Assembly (NCBI GenBank): GCA_009760855.2
Contig: WPIO01000001.1
Location: 5,912,001-5,976,000, forward strand
Direction of reading: 5' to 3'
Source: Cristatella mucedo
Lineage: Eukaryota; Bryozoa; Phylactolaemata; Cristatellidae
Length of the DNA stretch: 64,000 bases
The notes below the pieces were generated by a model. The model had not been told where the DNA came from and ran no database searches. It saw only the letters and a list, made by a program, of their open reading frames with translations. Within the stretch, counting starts at the first letter, position 1; the number at the start of each line of letters is the position of its first letter. Shown piece after piece: positions 10,815 through 21,629 of this stretch. The translations under genes were made by a program, and so were the position numbers.

Positions 10815-12578
10815 ATGCGCGAGTGCATCTCGCTGCACATCGGCCAGGCCGGCGTGCAGATAGGCAACGCTTGCTGGGAGCTCTACTGCCACGAGCACGG
10901 CATTCAGCCCGACGGCCAGATGGCACCCGAGGCGGCATTGGCGCACCGCCCGCCGTCTCCGCCGTCTGCGGCGGCGGCGGCGTCAAGCGATGTCGCCGCG
11001 GCCGCCGACCGCTCGTTCGACGCGTTCTTCGACGAGGCGCGGCCGAATCGCTTCGTGCCGCGCGCCGTGTTCGTCGACCTCGAGCCGACCGTGATCGACG
11101 AGGTGCGGCGCGGCGCCTACCGGCAGCTCTACCACCCCGACCAACTGCTCGGCGGCAAGGAGGACGCGGCGAACAACTACGCGCGCGGCCACTACACGCT
11201 CGGCCGGCGCGCGGCCGAGCCGGTGCTGGAGCGCGTGCGGCGCGTCGCGGAGAGCTGCACGTCGCCGCAGGGCTTCCTCCTGTTCCACTCGCTCGGCGGC
11301 GGCACGGGCTCGGGCTTCGGCGCGCTGCTCGCTGAGCGCCTGAGCGTCGAGTACGGCAAGAAGGCCAAGCTGCGCTTCGCCGTCTACCCGGCGCCGCGCC
11401 TCGCCACCGCCGTGGTCGAGCCGTACAACGCCGTGCTGTGCACGCACGCCTCGCTCGAGCACTCGGACTGCGCGTTCGTGTTCGACAACGAGGCTCTATA
11501 CGGCGTCTGCTCGCGCCGGCTCGGCGTCGGCCGCCCGTCGTACGCCAACCTGAACCGGCTCGTCGGCCAGGTGGTGTCGTCCGTCACCGCATCGCTGCGC
11601 TTTGACGGCGCGCTCAACGTCGACCTCGCCGAGTTCCAGACGAACCTGGTGCCCTACCCGCGAATCCACTTCCCGCTCGTTGCCTACGCGCCCGTCGCGT
11701 CGCAGGAGCGCGCCGCTCGCGAGTCGGCGACGGTGCGCGACATCACGCGCGCCTGCTTCGAGCCCGGCAGCCAGATGGTCAAGTGCGATCCGACGCGCGG
11801 CAAGTATATGGCCTGCTGTCTGCTCTACCGCGGCGACGTGCTGCCCAACGACGTCAACGCCGCCGTGAGTGCGATCAAGGCGGCGCGCGAGATCCGGTTC
11901 GTCGACTGGTGCCCGACCGGCTTCAAGGTGGGCATCAACTACCAGCCGCCGACGGCCGTGCCCGGCGGAGACCTGGGCCTCGCTCGGCGCGCCGTCTGCG
12001 CGCTCAGCAACACGACGGCGATCGTGGGCGCTTGGCGGCGGCTGCGCCGCAAGTTCGACCTAATGTACGCAAAGCGCGCCTTCGTGCACTGGTACGTCGG
12101 CGAGGGCATGGACGACGGCGAGTTCGGCGAGGCGCGCGACGACCTTCTTGCGCTCGAAAGGGACTACGAGGAGGTGGCCTGCGACGAGTTGACCGCGGTG
12201 GAGCATGCGGCGGCTCTGACGCAGCAGCAGCTGCCGCGGCGGCGGCCGCCGCCGCAGCCCCGTCAGCAGCCGCGGCAGCTCGCGCTCGCCCACGCTGCGC
12301 CGAGGCCGTTCGCTCGCGCTCCACCGCGGTTCGGCGGCGAGCCGGCGGCGGCGGAGGCGGCGGCTCTACCCGTGGTGCGGCGATCGCGGAGCCGTGGCAG
12401 CGCGTCGAGCAGGTCGCCGCCGCCCACGTCGACGTCATCGACGACAGTGGCGGCGGCGGCTGCGGCGGCGGCGAGCACCGGATTGGAGTCTCAGGGCAGC
12501 TCGAGAGCGAGCTCGCGAGCGAGCTCAAGAGCAAGTACGGTGGCTTCGAGGTCAAGGTCGCGAACAAGGAACTGCTGA
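10815..12578 (+). CDS. Divergent intronless alpha-tubulin with basic Ser/Arg tail
   Basis: One open frame of 587 codons encodes an alpha-tubulin-type GTPase, the microtubule subunit that pairs with beta-tubulin. Visible marks are MREC at 1-4, [16 protein letters not shown], the GTP-binding [19 protein letters not shown] with the alpha-type catalytic Glu, [13 protein letters not shown] and [14 protein letters not shown] chose the start at MREC; an upstream in-frame ATG at 10677 would only add an Arg-rich stretch read from a triplet repeat. Oddities: the N-terminal loop around residues 37-64 is about 18 residues longer than usual, Ala/Pro-rich and without Lys, so the acetylation site (Lys40) is absent. 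After a core of about 458 residues, the acidic tail ending in Tyr is replaced by about 129 residues rich in Gln, Pro, Ala and then Ser-Arg. There are no introns and G+C is extreme. A tissue-restricted retrogene is likely; a non-tubulin role is possible. Confidence 0.9.
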   Translation: MRECISLHIGQAGVQIGNACWELYCHEHGIQPDGQMAPEAALAHRPPSPPSAAAAASSDVAAAADRSFDAFFDEARPNRFVPRAVFVDLEPTVIDEVRRGAYRQLYHPDQLLGGKEDAANNYARGHYTLGRRAAEPVLERVRRVAESCTSPQGFLLFHSLGGGTGSGFGALLAERLSVEYGKKAKLRFAVYPAPRLATAVVEPYNAVLCTHASLEHSDCAFVFDNEALYGVCSRRLGVGRPSYANLNRLVGQVVSSVTASLRFDGALNVDLAEFQTNLVPYPRIHFPLVAYAPVASQERAARESATVRDITRACFEPGSQMVKCDPTRGKYMACCLLYRGDVLPNDVNAAVSAIKAAREIRFVDWCPTGFKVGINYQPPTAVPGGDLGLARRAVCALSNTTAIVGAWRRLRRKFDLMYAKRAFVHWYVGEGMDDGEFGEARDDLLALERDYEEVACDELTAVEHAAALTQQQLPRRRPPPQPRQQPRQLALAHAAPRPFARAPPRFGGEPAAAEAAALPVVRRSRSRGSASSRSPPPTSTSSTTVAAAAAAAASTGLESQGSSRASSRASSRASTVASRSRSRTRNC

Positions 12579-12684
12579 ATCCGCGGTGCGTCGCCCGAGT
12601 GTCGTGTCAGCTCGTGTGCAGAGCAGGTCAGAGGCGGAACGTGCCCTCTGAGCGTGTGTTTGTCACTGAGGCCAAGGCTGGTCA

Positions 12685-12690
12685 AATAAA
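12685..12690 (+). promoter_or_regulatory. Probable polyadenylation signal of tubulin gene
   Basis: A canonical AATAAA lies about 107 nt after the tubulin stop codon, in sequence that turns abruptly less GC-rich. The position suits a short 3' UTR. No poly(A) tract follows, so the DNA itself does not prove a recent retrocopy. Confidence 0.6.
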
Positions 12691-12746
12691 TCGGATTCTT
12701 TTGTTTCCAAATTCATTCTCAAAAGGGAGAGGGCTAGAAAGCGAAG

Positions 12747-12748
<2 letters not shown>

Positions 12749-12793
<45 letters not shown>
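12749..12793. repeat. (GA)n microsatellite
   Basis: About 22 GA units just after the tubulin gene. Confidence 0.95.
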
Positions 12794-12794
<1 letters not shown>

Positions 12795-12932
12795 CAGAGA
12801 TGCGTATTGTTGCGATCAGCAGACGGCAGAATTATATCTACACTTCCTGTATGCTACATTCTCATTTTTGGCACTGCAGAGCGTTCGCCCCCTTGAGTAA
12901 ACTGTGGGATGAGACGTAGTAAACCATTATGA

Positions 12933-13185
<253 letters not shown>

Positions 13186-13294
13186 ACGCAGTTCATGGCC
13201 TAAGATATCAAATAAAACATGTAGAAGAGCTATCGGCTGGATTTGTGCGGCACCTAGTACCGCAGAGAGGTATTGAGATAACTAGGCACTAGAA

Positions 13295-13400
13295 CAGAGG
13301 TTGGCAAATTCCGGCCTTTAGGTCAGATACGGCCTAGCTAGTACTCCAGTCCGGCCTAACGCCCCTTAGTGATTTATTTTTGGATCTGGCCTAATTGAAC
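13295..13400. mobile_element. Orphan hAT terminus
   Basis: CAGAGGTTGGCAAATTCCGG with the following GGCC-rich text looks like the end of a hAT element, since many start CAGNGGTCGGCAA or CAGNGGTTGGCAA. I found no matching opposite end and no 8-bp duplication, so it is a fragment, possibly cut by whatever brought in the hairpin and the viral element to its right. Confidence 0.5.
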
Positions 13401-13405
13401 TACGG

Positions 13406-13544
13406 AGTAGCATGTGGTTTTTCCTTATTGCACCATCACCCTCAAAAAGATGCATTTCTACATTCGATCTCGCATTCGCTCGATTTCATTCCAAAATGCA
13501 TCTTTTTGAGTAGGGTCTGCAATAAGGAAAAACCACATACTACT
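13406..13544. repeat. 139-bp foldback: 51-bp inverted arms
   Basis: The left arm at 13406-13457 (starting AGTAGCATGTGGTTTTTCC) is the near-exact inverse of the right arm at 13494-13544. The difference is a small block in the middle, CACCATCACC against CAGACCCTA. The loop of about 36 nt is TTCG/ATTC-rich. It sits exactly between the orphan hAT end and the start of the AT-rich viral element. It could be a foldback MITE or an end structure of the viral element, but the other end of that element carries no copy. Confidence 0.85.
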
Positions 13545-13719
13545 GTGCTTTTCAAGATTGTTCAATTACTATATAATAGTTAAAGATTTCTGCAAAAATA
13601 AAATTATACAAGCGCCTAATAAAACTTACTTTATTATATAATAGTAAGTAAATTGTTATAATAATATTTATATATGAATTAAATAAAAATATTTTCCTTA
13701 ATATAGTCATATCTAACAA

Positions 13720-16700
13720 AAATGAATTTTCACGGCGTGAGGTTGAATCATTCAATGGTTATGCAAAGAGATTAGTATCTTCTTATGAGAGCTTGTTTGG
13801 AGAATAAACCTTCTTTTAACGAGAAGTGTGGTAACTCATTTCGAATAGTTCATTATTCAGTTTCTACACTTGATATAAAAGAATCGGTTGAACGACTTTC
13901 AACTCGTCAGAAATACTTCTTAAGTGCAAAAAAGAAACAGTTTCTTTAAAGAATCAAAACGTCTCCGTAAAATGGAAACAAATGGTTGGTCTTTAGGTAA
14001 AAAAAGTACTAATGGAAATGAGATTGATTATGAATAGGAAGGTTTTGAGTTGGAAGATGCAGATCTTAGTTTAGTTAAGAAAAAGTATACCCCATGATTA
14101 TTGATGTTATGAGTGATGTATCAATAAGTGTTAGTAATGTAAAAATGAGTCTTGTTATACAAGTTAAATAAGAAAACTCAAACAAAGAGATTTTCTTTGC
14201 AGTGATTAATAGTAGTGCTCAAACAACATTAAACAGAGTTTCTCATTTTAAGTCAATTATTGGAAAACACTTTGCTACTTTCGATAATATTATTGATGAA
14301 TGGAATGAAAGTCTTTATGTAGTATTATTGCTAGTGTTATTGCTTTTGCAAAATTTACTCGTTTTACTCCTCAAATTGGTGGTTCTTACTGCTGTACCAG
14401 ATAAGTTAAAAAACAAGAGTTGCATTATAAATATAATGATGATAATTATTGTGGATTGTGGTGTGTGTTGAGGGCATTACATCCAAGAGATAAATATCCA
14501 GAAATGATTCATGATCTAACACAAATAATGAATAACAAGAATTCAGATATATTAAATTTATTAAAACAATTATTCTTTCCAATTGATGAAGATGATTCAA
14601 GAAAGCAATTTATTGTTAATGAAAGAGTTCTGATTAAAGTAGAAGATATTCCAAAACTTGCTGAACTACTTTAATTTTCAATAAATGCTTATGAATATAC
14701 ATCATCTATCTCTCCACTAATTGTCAATTCTGGAGAGAGTGAAAATCATAGAGACTTCTTTATACTAATTAAGGAAAATCTCATTATGTATTGATAACAA
14801 ATTTTAATGCTCTATGTAGAACTAAAAAAGATAATGGTAGAACAAGATTATTTTGTAAGAGATGTCTATCAAGATTCTACGAGCAAGAAAAATTAGATAA
14901 ACATGCTATCAATTGTAATTCAGAACATTGTGTGACATCAAGAATAAAAATGCCAGCAGATAATACTAGAGAGGATGATACTCAAGATTTGGTTATGTTT
15001 AGAGATTTCGATAACATGATTAAGTCACCATTAGTTGCATACGCAGATTTTGAGTGTTTACTAGGATCAATTGATAAACGAGAAGAGGCTGTAAAAGGTT
15101 CAGTTAATCAGCACAAACCCTGTACTGGTGCTTATCTAATTTTAAATCATGAAGGTAAAATAGTATCAGAGAACAAACAAACTTTTGGTCCATATTGCTT
15201 TAGTAAATTCATTATTTCTTTAAAGGAAGATTGTAAAAAGCAAGTTGATAAACTAACAAATAAAACTAAAGAACACTAAGTATTTGATAAAACAACCATG
15301 AAAAAATAAAAAACCCAAATATTATGATAATGCAACTAACTGTTGGATTCGTGGAAAATCTTAATCAAAGAATTAAAAGTGTTGGATCATTGTCATTTAA
15401 CAGGTAAATACAGAGGTACTGCATACAATAAATATAATCTAAAACTAAGAATTTTCCCAAAAAACGTAAACTTCCTGTTTACATTCATAATCCCAGAGGA
15501 TATGATTCACATTTAATTGTTAGTGCTCTTAATTGTGACACGGATAACAAGTAATAGCTAACAACAAAGAAAAGTTTTTAACAATAGATTTTAGCAATCT
15601 TTGTTTTAGAGATTCATATCAGCTGTTACAAAGTTCACCAGATTGGTTAGTAAAGAATTTGTCAAAAGCAAACGAGAGATTTAATATAATAAGGCAAACT
15701 TTTCCAAAATATGATGATAGCTAAATAGCATTACAAGCAAAGAAAGAGATTTATCCTTATGAGTACATGTATTCTTTTGCTAGATTTGAAGAAAAAAGTT
15801 TACCTCCAATTGGAAAGTTCTATTCCAGCCTTAGTGGTGACATTTCAGAAGAAGACTATGCACATGCAAAGAAAGTATGGAATGCTTTTGAAATACAAAC
15901 ATTAAAAAAATATCATGATTTATAATTGAAAACTGGTGTTTTAGCATTAGCAGATGTTTTTGAGAGATTTCGTGATCTTATAATAAAAACTATCAGATAG
16001 ACCAAGCAAAGTTTTTTAACCAATCCTCAATTAACTTGGACTGCAGGTATTGTTCTTGAACTACTTATTGATCCAGATGTGTATTTATTCTTTGAAAAAG
16101 GTATTCGTGGAAGCACGACTCAAGTATCAAAACGTCTTGCAAAAGCAAAAAATAATAGATGCATTGATTTTCATCCTAAGAAACTAACATCATATCTATA
16201 TTATTTTGATGAAACTAATTTGTATGGTTGGGCTAGGGAACCACTTTTACCTACTGGTGGGTTTGATTTTTTATCAAAACAAGGTAAAATTATGAAATGA
16301 AAATAAAAATGAGATAATGAAAAAATTTAGACCATTATCAATTAAAGGATATATTCTTGAAGTTAATATACATTGTCAAAAAGAAAAAACGTGATTTATT
16401 CTCTAATTGTCCTTTACTACCAGAGAACAAAAGAATCACTAAGAAGAAATATTCACAATATGAAAATTCATTTAGTAGAGGTAATAATCCAGTAGAAAAA
16501 CTAATATTAGATTTAGAACCGAAAGAAAAAATATGTTATTCACTATCCTAATCTTTAAAACTGTATTTAATTAAGATATGAGTTAACAAATATACATAGA
16601 ATGATGGAATTTGAACAACCTGATTGGTTATCATATAAATATTGATAATAATACAGCACTTAGAGGTAAAGCAGCAAACGATTTTGAAAAGATTTCTTCA

Positions 16701-17766
16701 AACTATTAAATAATGCATTCTTTGGTAAAACAATTGAGAATTTTAGGCGTTGAGAAAATATTGAATCGTTAAATAGAGAGTCAAGTGAAGATTTAGTAAA
16801 AATGGATAAAATTCATAAAAGTCCTAGAATTTTTGATAAGAAGATATTATCGAATATTATTATTAGTGCAGAAAGTAATAAGAAATCTGTAACTTTGAAA
16901 AACCACTTTACGGTGGATTTTGTATACTTGATTTATCAAAAATGTTGATGCAAAAATTCTATTACCTAACAATGAAGAAAAGATGTGGTTCAGAAATAAA
17001 CTTATTATACACTGATACTGATTCATTAGTTATGGAGATTTTTACTGAAGATGGATTTTATAAAGATTTCATTGAATATCCAGAAACATTAAATCTCAAT
17101 ACTTTTTCTGATGATTATCCATTTTGGAAAGATGAGAAAGCAAAAAGTGTTATATAAAGTAATAACAAAGTCGTTGGTAGATTCAAAGATGAGATAACAG
17201 ATAAAGTGAAAACAACAGTATTAAATGAATGTGTTTTTCTAAGACCAAAACTTTACTTATGTAATGTTTGCAATTAAGGAAAAGTATATAAAAAGAATGA
17301 AATGATTGATAAAGAAGGAAAACAAGTAGGTCAATCTAAGAAAGCAAAAGCAGTAAATAAATATGTGATTGAAAAAAACGTTAAAAAATCTAGATTTCAA
17401 AGCATTTTTAGATACAAAAGTAGCTGGAAAATGTGACAAATCATTAATTAGAAGTAATACATATTTAATGTAGATAAAAATCAGACTAAAATAGCACTAT
17501 CAGCATTTGACTCAAAACGGTACTGGTTAAACTGCGGAATCTGCAGTAGTGCATACGGACATTACAAAATAAATGAAGCATTGAATAATGGTCTTAATCC
17601 AGGACGATGTAATATTTGAAATTTTGGTGGAATAATTTATGCCCTTCCTAATATAGATGCCAAAACAAAAGAATGAAAACGATAAACCAATTGTTATAAA
17701 GAAAGTCAGATTTGCTGATGTGGAGAAAATGGGAATAGATAAAAAATACGTCAATGTGCAAGAATA
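13720..17766 (+). pseudogene. Protein-primed family B DNA polymerase, broken
   Basis: This is the replication enzyme of Polinton-type elements, with an N-terminal region, a 3'-5' exonuclease and a polymerase. Pieces in order: the GGSY and DDNYCGLWCVLRALHP region (14360-14490); a Cys-rich CKRC...H..NC finger (14850-14920); exonuclease box YADFEC (about 15040-15057) and a GYDSHL box (about 15500); polymerase motif A with FDETNLYGWA (about 16205-16235); the NAFFGKTIEN-type motif B area (16711-16740); motif C YTDTDSLVM (17008-17034). The region covers about 4 kb, the size of a complete gene. It is interrupted by many TAA/TAG/TGA stops and by frameshifts (for example near 14320, 14775 and 15280), so it is a pseudogene. 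The start is unclear; no start-site motif like that of the other genes was found. Confidence 0.9.
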
Positions 17767-17834
17767 AATAGATCTATTCAAGAGTTAAAAAAAATTAAAT
17801 ATCAATTAATAAAAATATTTTAACTATTACAGAA

Positions 17835-18488
17835 ATGGATTAAGAGAATAAAGAATTTTTAAAAGTTGAAGTAGAAGTAGATTATGATAAATTAGATTAT
17901 AGCGAAGTAGATTATGATAAAGTAGAATATAGTAAAGTAGATTATAGTAAAGTGGATTTTAATAAGGCAAATTACAATACAGTAGATTATGAAAAAGTGG
18001 ATAACAATAAAGTATATTATAGTAAAGTAGATTATAGTAAAGTGGATTATGACAAAGTAAATTGCTATAGAGTAGATTATGATAAAGTTGATTATGATAA
18101 AGTTGATTATGGTAAGGTATATTGCAATAAAGTAGATTATAGTAAAATGGATTGTGGCAAAGTATATTACAATGGAGTAAATTACTGCAGAGTAGATTAC
18201 AATAAAGTAGATTACAATAAACTAGATTACTATAGAGTAGATTATGATAAAGTAGATCATGATAGAGTAGATTGTTCTGGAATAGATTATGATGGAGTGG
18301 ATCCAATTTACAGAGGAACTGTATTCAATAGACTTTCCAAGGAGTATGACTCCTGTTCTGAATCAGCTGCCGATGACTTTTCCTATTGTAATATTAGTAA
18401 TGAACCGGAAGGTGATATACAAATTGAAGATTTACTATTTAGTAAATCTAATTACAACAAATTAATATACTTTTATTTACTTTTCTAG
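17835..18488 (+). pseudogene. Protein of ~28 DYxKV pentapeptide repeats
   Basis: Starting at an ATG directly after TTACAGAA, the frame runs 217 codons with a single nonsense codon (TAA, codon 3, 17841-17843). From about 17877 to 18302 it is a tandem array of a 15-nt unit encoding variants of V-D-Y-x-K, for example VDYDK, VDYSK and VDYNK. A non-repetitive C-terminus of about 60 residues follows, containing acidic and Ser-rich stretches (DSCSESAADD). The Asp/Tyr/Lys periodicity is unlike the A(D/N)LXX pentapeptide family. It is downstream of the polymerase in the same direction, and its stop codon is immediately followed by the next gene. I do not recognise a family. A structural or adhesive role is a guess. 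Apart from codon 3 the frame is intact. Confidence 0.75.
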
Positions 18489-18490
18489 AA

Positions 18491-18766
18491 ACGGATGTTT
18501 CAAGAATTCTTAGTTGCGGACAATCTAGAGAAATGGCAGTAAACATTTGCCTTCAAAAACTAAAAGGTAATGATCAACGAATAATTTGACATTCACTTGA
18601 TAAACTTATTCCAGAACTAGACAGTTCATTTATTAGTGTTCCTATAAAAATTTGTGAAGCATGTGATAAAGCAATGGAATGTCGTAGCAAGATAAATGCT
18701 ATGCTTGAAGAAGCAGCTAAAAAATCAAAAACCACAAAAACAAAACCTAGTGTTCAAATTAATTAA
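18491..18766 (+). pseudogene. Small orphan protein, paralogue 1
   Basis: A 91-codon frame starts where ATG would be expected but the codon is ACG, right after CTAGAA; it also has a TGA at 18587-18589. Its early part, RILSCGQSREMA..IC, and later part, CEACDKAMECRSK, match the next gene (RILSCRRSREIA..IC and CDVCDKIIEYEK). The two are therefore a tandem duplication. The C-terminus is Lys-rich. It begins 2 nt after the stop of the repeat protein. Function unknown; a small Cys-containing protein conserved as a pair. Confidence 0.7.
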
Positions 18767-18802
18767 TTTTATATTTATTAAATTGTATAACCTTATATAG
18801 GA

Positions 18803-19015
18803 ATGGAAGATACGCAGATTGAAAGAATTCTTAGTTGTAGAAGATCTAGAGAAATTGCAATGGATATTTGTTCTGGAGAACTAATAGGCGCTAATTATGA
18901 AACTATTAAATACAAACTTAATAAATTTATCCAAGAATCAGACTCTTCACTTATTGTAGCTCTTTTAGAGATTTGTGATGTTTGTGATAAAATAATTGAA
19001 TATGAAAAAAATTGA
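18803..19015 (+). CDS. Small orphan protein, paralogue 2 (intact)
   Basis: An intact 70-residue frame beginning MEDTQIERILSCRRSREIA, with its ATG directly after TATATAGGA. Four Cys residues lie in a predicted helical, charged protein (SC, IC, ICDVCD). It is a paralogue of the frame just upstream and one of the few undamaged genes in the viral element. No family recognised. Being short, it may have escaped mutation by chance. Confidence 0.7.
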   Translation: MEDTQIERILSCRRSREIAMDICSGELIGANYETIKYKLNKFIQESDSSLIVALLEICDVCDKIIEYEKN

Positions 19016-19080
19016 TAGCATGTGAAAAAAATATCTGTTTGCTAGTTCTCCGTAGGTATTTTTTATGATCATTACAGGAA

Positions 19081-19521
19081 ATGAAAGGAACTTCTGATAA
19101 TACTGACCCAGCTCTTGCCATTAGTGCTACTGTACTGAAATCTTATGTTGATAATCTTGTTAAGTCGCGAATGACTGCATACGATGAACAAACACTCGAT
19201 TCAGATATCTCAGTAATGACTGATTCATCTGTTAAGAAATTCTAAATTGATGAGTATGATATTGAAGCTCAAAAGATTATTACTGCAGGGTTAAGTGATG
19301 TTGCGGTAGGGCTTGAAACAAGAGTTAGTTTGAAAGTAGATGCACTTCTAGATGAACCTTCTGAAATCTCTGGCTATACGACTTGGATTGCATCACATCT
19401 TCCAACACTCTCAGTGATTATATCTGGAGTATCAGGAGTTAAACCAGACATCTCTGGAATTGTTAAAGATGAATGTTATGAAATTCTTTCTGATATTAGT
19501 AATAGTACTAGTGCAAGATAA
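19081..19521 (+). pseudogene. Orphan viral-element gene with one stop
   Basis: The frame of 146 codons starts at an ATG following ATTACAGGAA and contains one TAA at 19243-19245. The protein is rich in Ser, Asp, Ile and Val, with no Cys-rich motif; the second half has alternating hydrophobic and Ser/Gly residues (LPTLSVIISGVSGVKPDISG). No family recognised. Its place between the small paralogues and the next start motif suggests a virion or accessory gene. Confidence 0.6.
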
Positions 19522-19583
19522 AAAGTAGCAGCAGCAGTTCTAGATCCATCTGTAAATTAAAAAATAAAAATAGTGTTATAGAA

Positions 19584-20075
19584 ATGGTTTCAGTAGAAGC
19601 AAGAAGTAAGGACTGTCTTGATGAATTTCAAGGAGAACAATATTCAAACTTTAAAATATGTTATTATTAAATGGGTAGAATTTAAAATAATAAATCTTTT
19701 TTACTAAATATTTTAAAACTAGTTTTTGAATACAAAGCACTAAGGATCAATCAATCTGAACAAGAGATTGCATGTATATTCACCAAAGTTAGAGATGGTT
19801 CAATCTTTGAAGATTTTTTCAAAGACTTCAAAGTAGAAAAAAATACTATTAAGTCTGAAGCCTACTCTAAAAAAATAGAACTAATAAACAAATAAAGAAC
19901 GAAATAGATGCAGGAAAGAGTTGTGATCTACCGGAAGAATTGATTAAAGAAATTATGGATTGGAAGGTTTAGATACCAAAGAACTATCTATTTGTCTTAC
20001 TTCTTTAACTAAACCAATCTCAATAAAATCTAAATCATTTGGTGTTTTGAAACTAGAGCAATTTACAACAGGATA
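19584..20075 (+). pseudogene. Orphan viral-element gene, frameshifted
   Basis: It starts with an ATG directly after GTTATAGAA (MVSVEARSKDCLDEFQ...). Stops appear near 19668, and frames then shift through VRDGSIFEDFFKDFK (about 19790) to an acidic helical region ending near 20075. No family recognised. Confidence 0.5.
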
Positions 20076-20430
20076 AAAACATCAAATAAGATTGTTTTTT
20101 TATAAATATCCTCAAAAATGGCAAAGTCTGCTAATAATAAGTTAATAGTAACGTGTAATTATTTTCAATGGCATAATAGCTTACATTAAGTAAATTAGAA
20201 GGCAAAAAATTAGGAGAATAAATTTATAATAGTAATTAGTAACTATATTATCATATTCTTCAGATGATTTGTATATATATTTACTAAAATTGTTGATGTA
20301 ATAACTCTATAGTTTATTCTTTTTCTATTATCATCTTTTAATAAAAACAATTTATCTTAAATTATCCTTCCATAAACAGAATAATCAGTTTATCATCAAT
20401 ACAATTAGGACTTTCGTCATTTATTTTATC
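20076..20430. other. AT-rich gap in viral element
   Basis: Very AT-rich, with stops in all frames. It probably holds decayed ends of convergent genes: the plus-strand group to the left and the minus-strand fibre-like gene to the right. Confidence 0.4.
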
Positions 20431-20439
20431 TAAATCTTG

Positions 20440-20963
20440 TATCTATTTTATTATCTTTGAGTAAGTTGGTTTTTTAATTTTATATCTAATAACATTGCTA
20501 AAAAAATATTAGTAGAGTCATTAGATAAATTAGTAAAATTTTTAACAGTTATTATACCATCTGATAAAAATGAATAGTTTTTATGCGCTGGAGTTTATCT
20601 GTAAAATGTTGAGTAAGCTCTATCTTTTGTGTATGAACCATCAGTAGAATTATTAAAAATCAATCTATCTACTTCTAAATTTCCATCTATTATCTCTTGT
20701 TCTTCTGTTCCAACCTTCGTATCAACAACATATTGTGTTGATACATCATTTCCATTAATAGGATTTGTTATATTGACATATTTTTTTGACTTAGCAGATA
20801 AATCTCCTCGTATAATTTCATCAGAGTCTTTTCTAATATAATTATTATCAACGAATTTTTTACTAACAGCATCTAATGAATAAACATTAGAACAAATATT
20901 TGTTATTCTGTTTGAATCACGACCCAAAGTTCCATTCACTTTTAATAATCTTCTGCTAAGCAT
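20440..20963 (-). pseudogene. Phage-fibre-like protein
   Basis: The minus-strand frame from 20963 reads 122 codons to a TAA at 20595. It then continues in the same frame for about 47 more codons (KNYSFLSDGIITVKNF). Two repeats of the type SLDAVSKKFVDNNYI and NGNDVSTQYVVDTKV are separated by a D-x-I-x-G-D-L segment. This matches the KKYVD...GDL pattern of phage and polinton tail or receptor-binding fibre proteins. In virions such proteins form trimeric stalks. The start codon follows CCTATAA rather than the TATAGAA motif. Confidence in the fibre analogy is moderate. Confidence 0.6.
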
Positions 20964-21059
20964 TTATAGGATATTGCTATATAAACAGTAATATTTATTT
21001 CTTTATCAAATAAATCTAATCCAGATATAAAAGCTGATAATCGTACTACTTTTTTATTC

Positions 21060-21589
21060 GCATCAAACTAGTTTTTTATTTTATGATAAGCAATAGTCAA
21101 AATTTAATCTTGCAAATTGAAAATTTAATTTTATTGTATATATTTAATATAATTATATCTCTAACAATTGCCGCTTTCTCTGAATTATCAAAATACCCAA
21201 GACTGTATCGAGTTCCATCTATTGAAATAGATGCAGTTCACTTCTTGGCATGTAAATGCCAAAACACACTTGTAAAATTAGAAATGTGATCACAACATAT
21301 TCTTCTGTTTCTAGAGTTTTCCGAATGATTCGCTTCAAGTAAATTATAAAAAAAAATTATTTAATTTATTGGTAATAATATAGTCAATAAATATGGTCTT
21401 TCATGCATAGGAAATTTACCATTTATAAGCAGCCAAATTAGTCTGTGAGCAAGATATAATTTGCCATCTATTTTTATTTTTCTATAACCATTAAACATTA
21501 TTCCTGCTTCTTCTCCAAATCTTGGACTTCCTTAATCTTTTTTTCTATGTAAAGTTTCCAGTAAAAACATTATATGTCAACAACTCAGT

Positions 21590-21629
<40 letters not shown>

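Noticed and set aside
10677-10815. Upstream in-frame ATG extending tubulin by 46 Arg/Ser-rich residues
   Set aside because: The MREC start at 10815 is invariant in tubulins and has an A at -3; the upstream part is a triplet-repeat 5' UTR.
11783-12919. A 378-codon second frame across the tubulin gene
   Set aside because: It overlaps the tubulin core in a different frame, has Arg/Ala-rich composition typical of GC-rich shadow frames, and runs into a GA microsatellite.
17877-18302. The 15-nt tandem repeat as a CRISPR array or plain satellite
   Set aside because: There are no spacers; the unit keeps a codon pattern and belongs to one long open frame with a unique C-terminus and a start motif.
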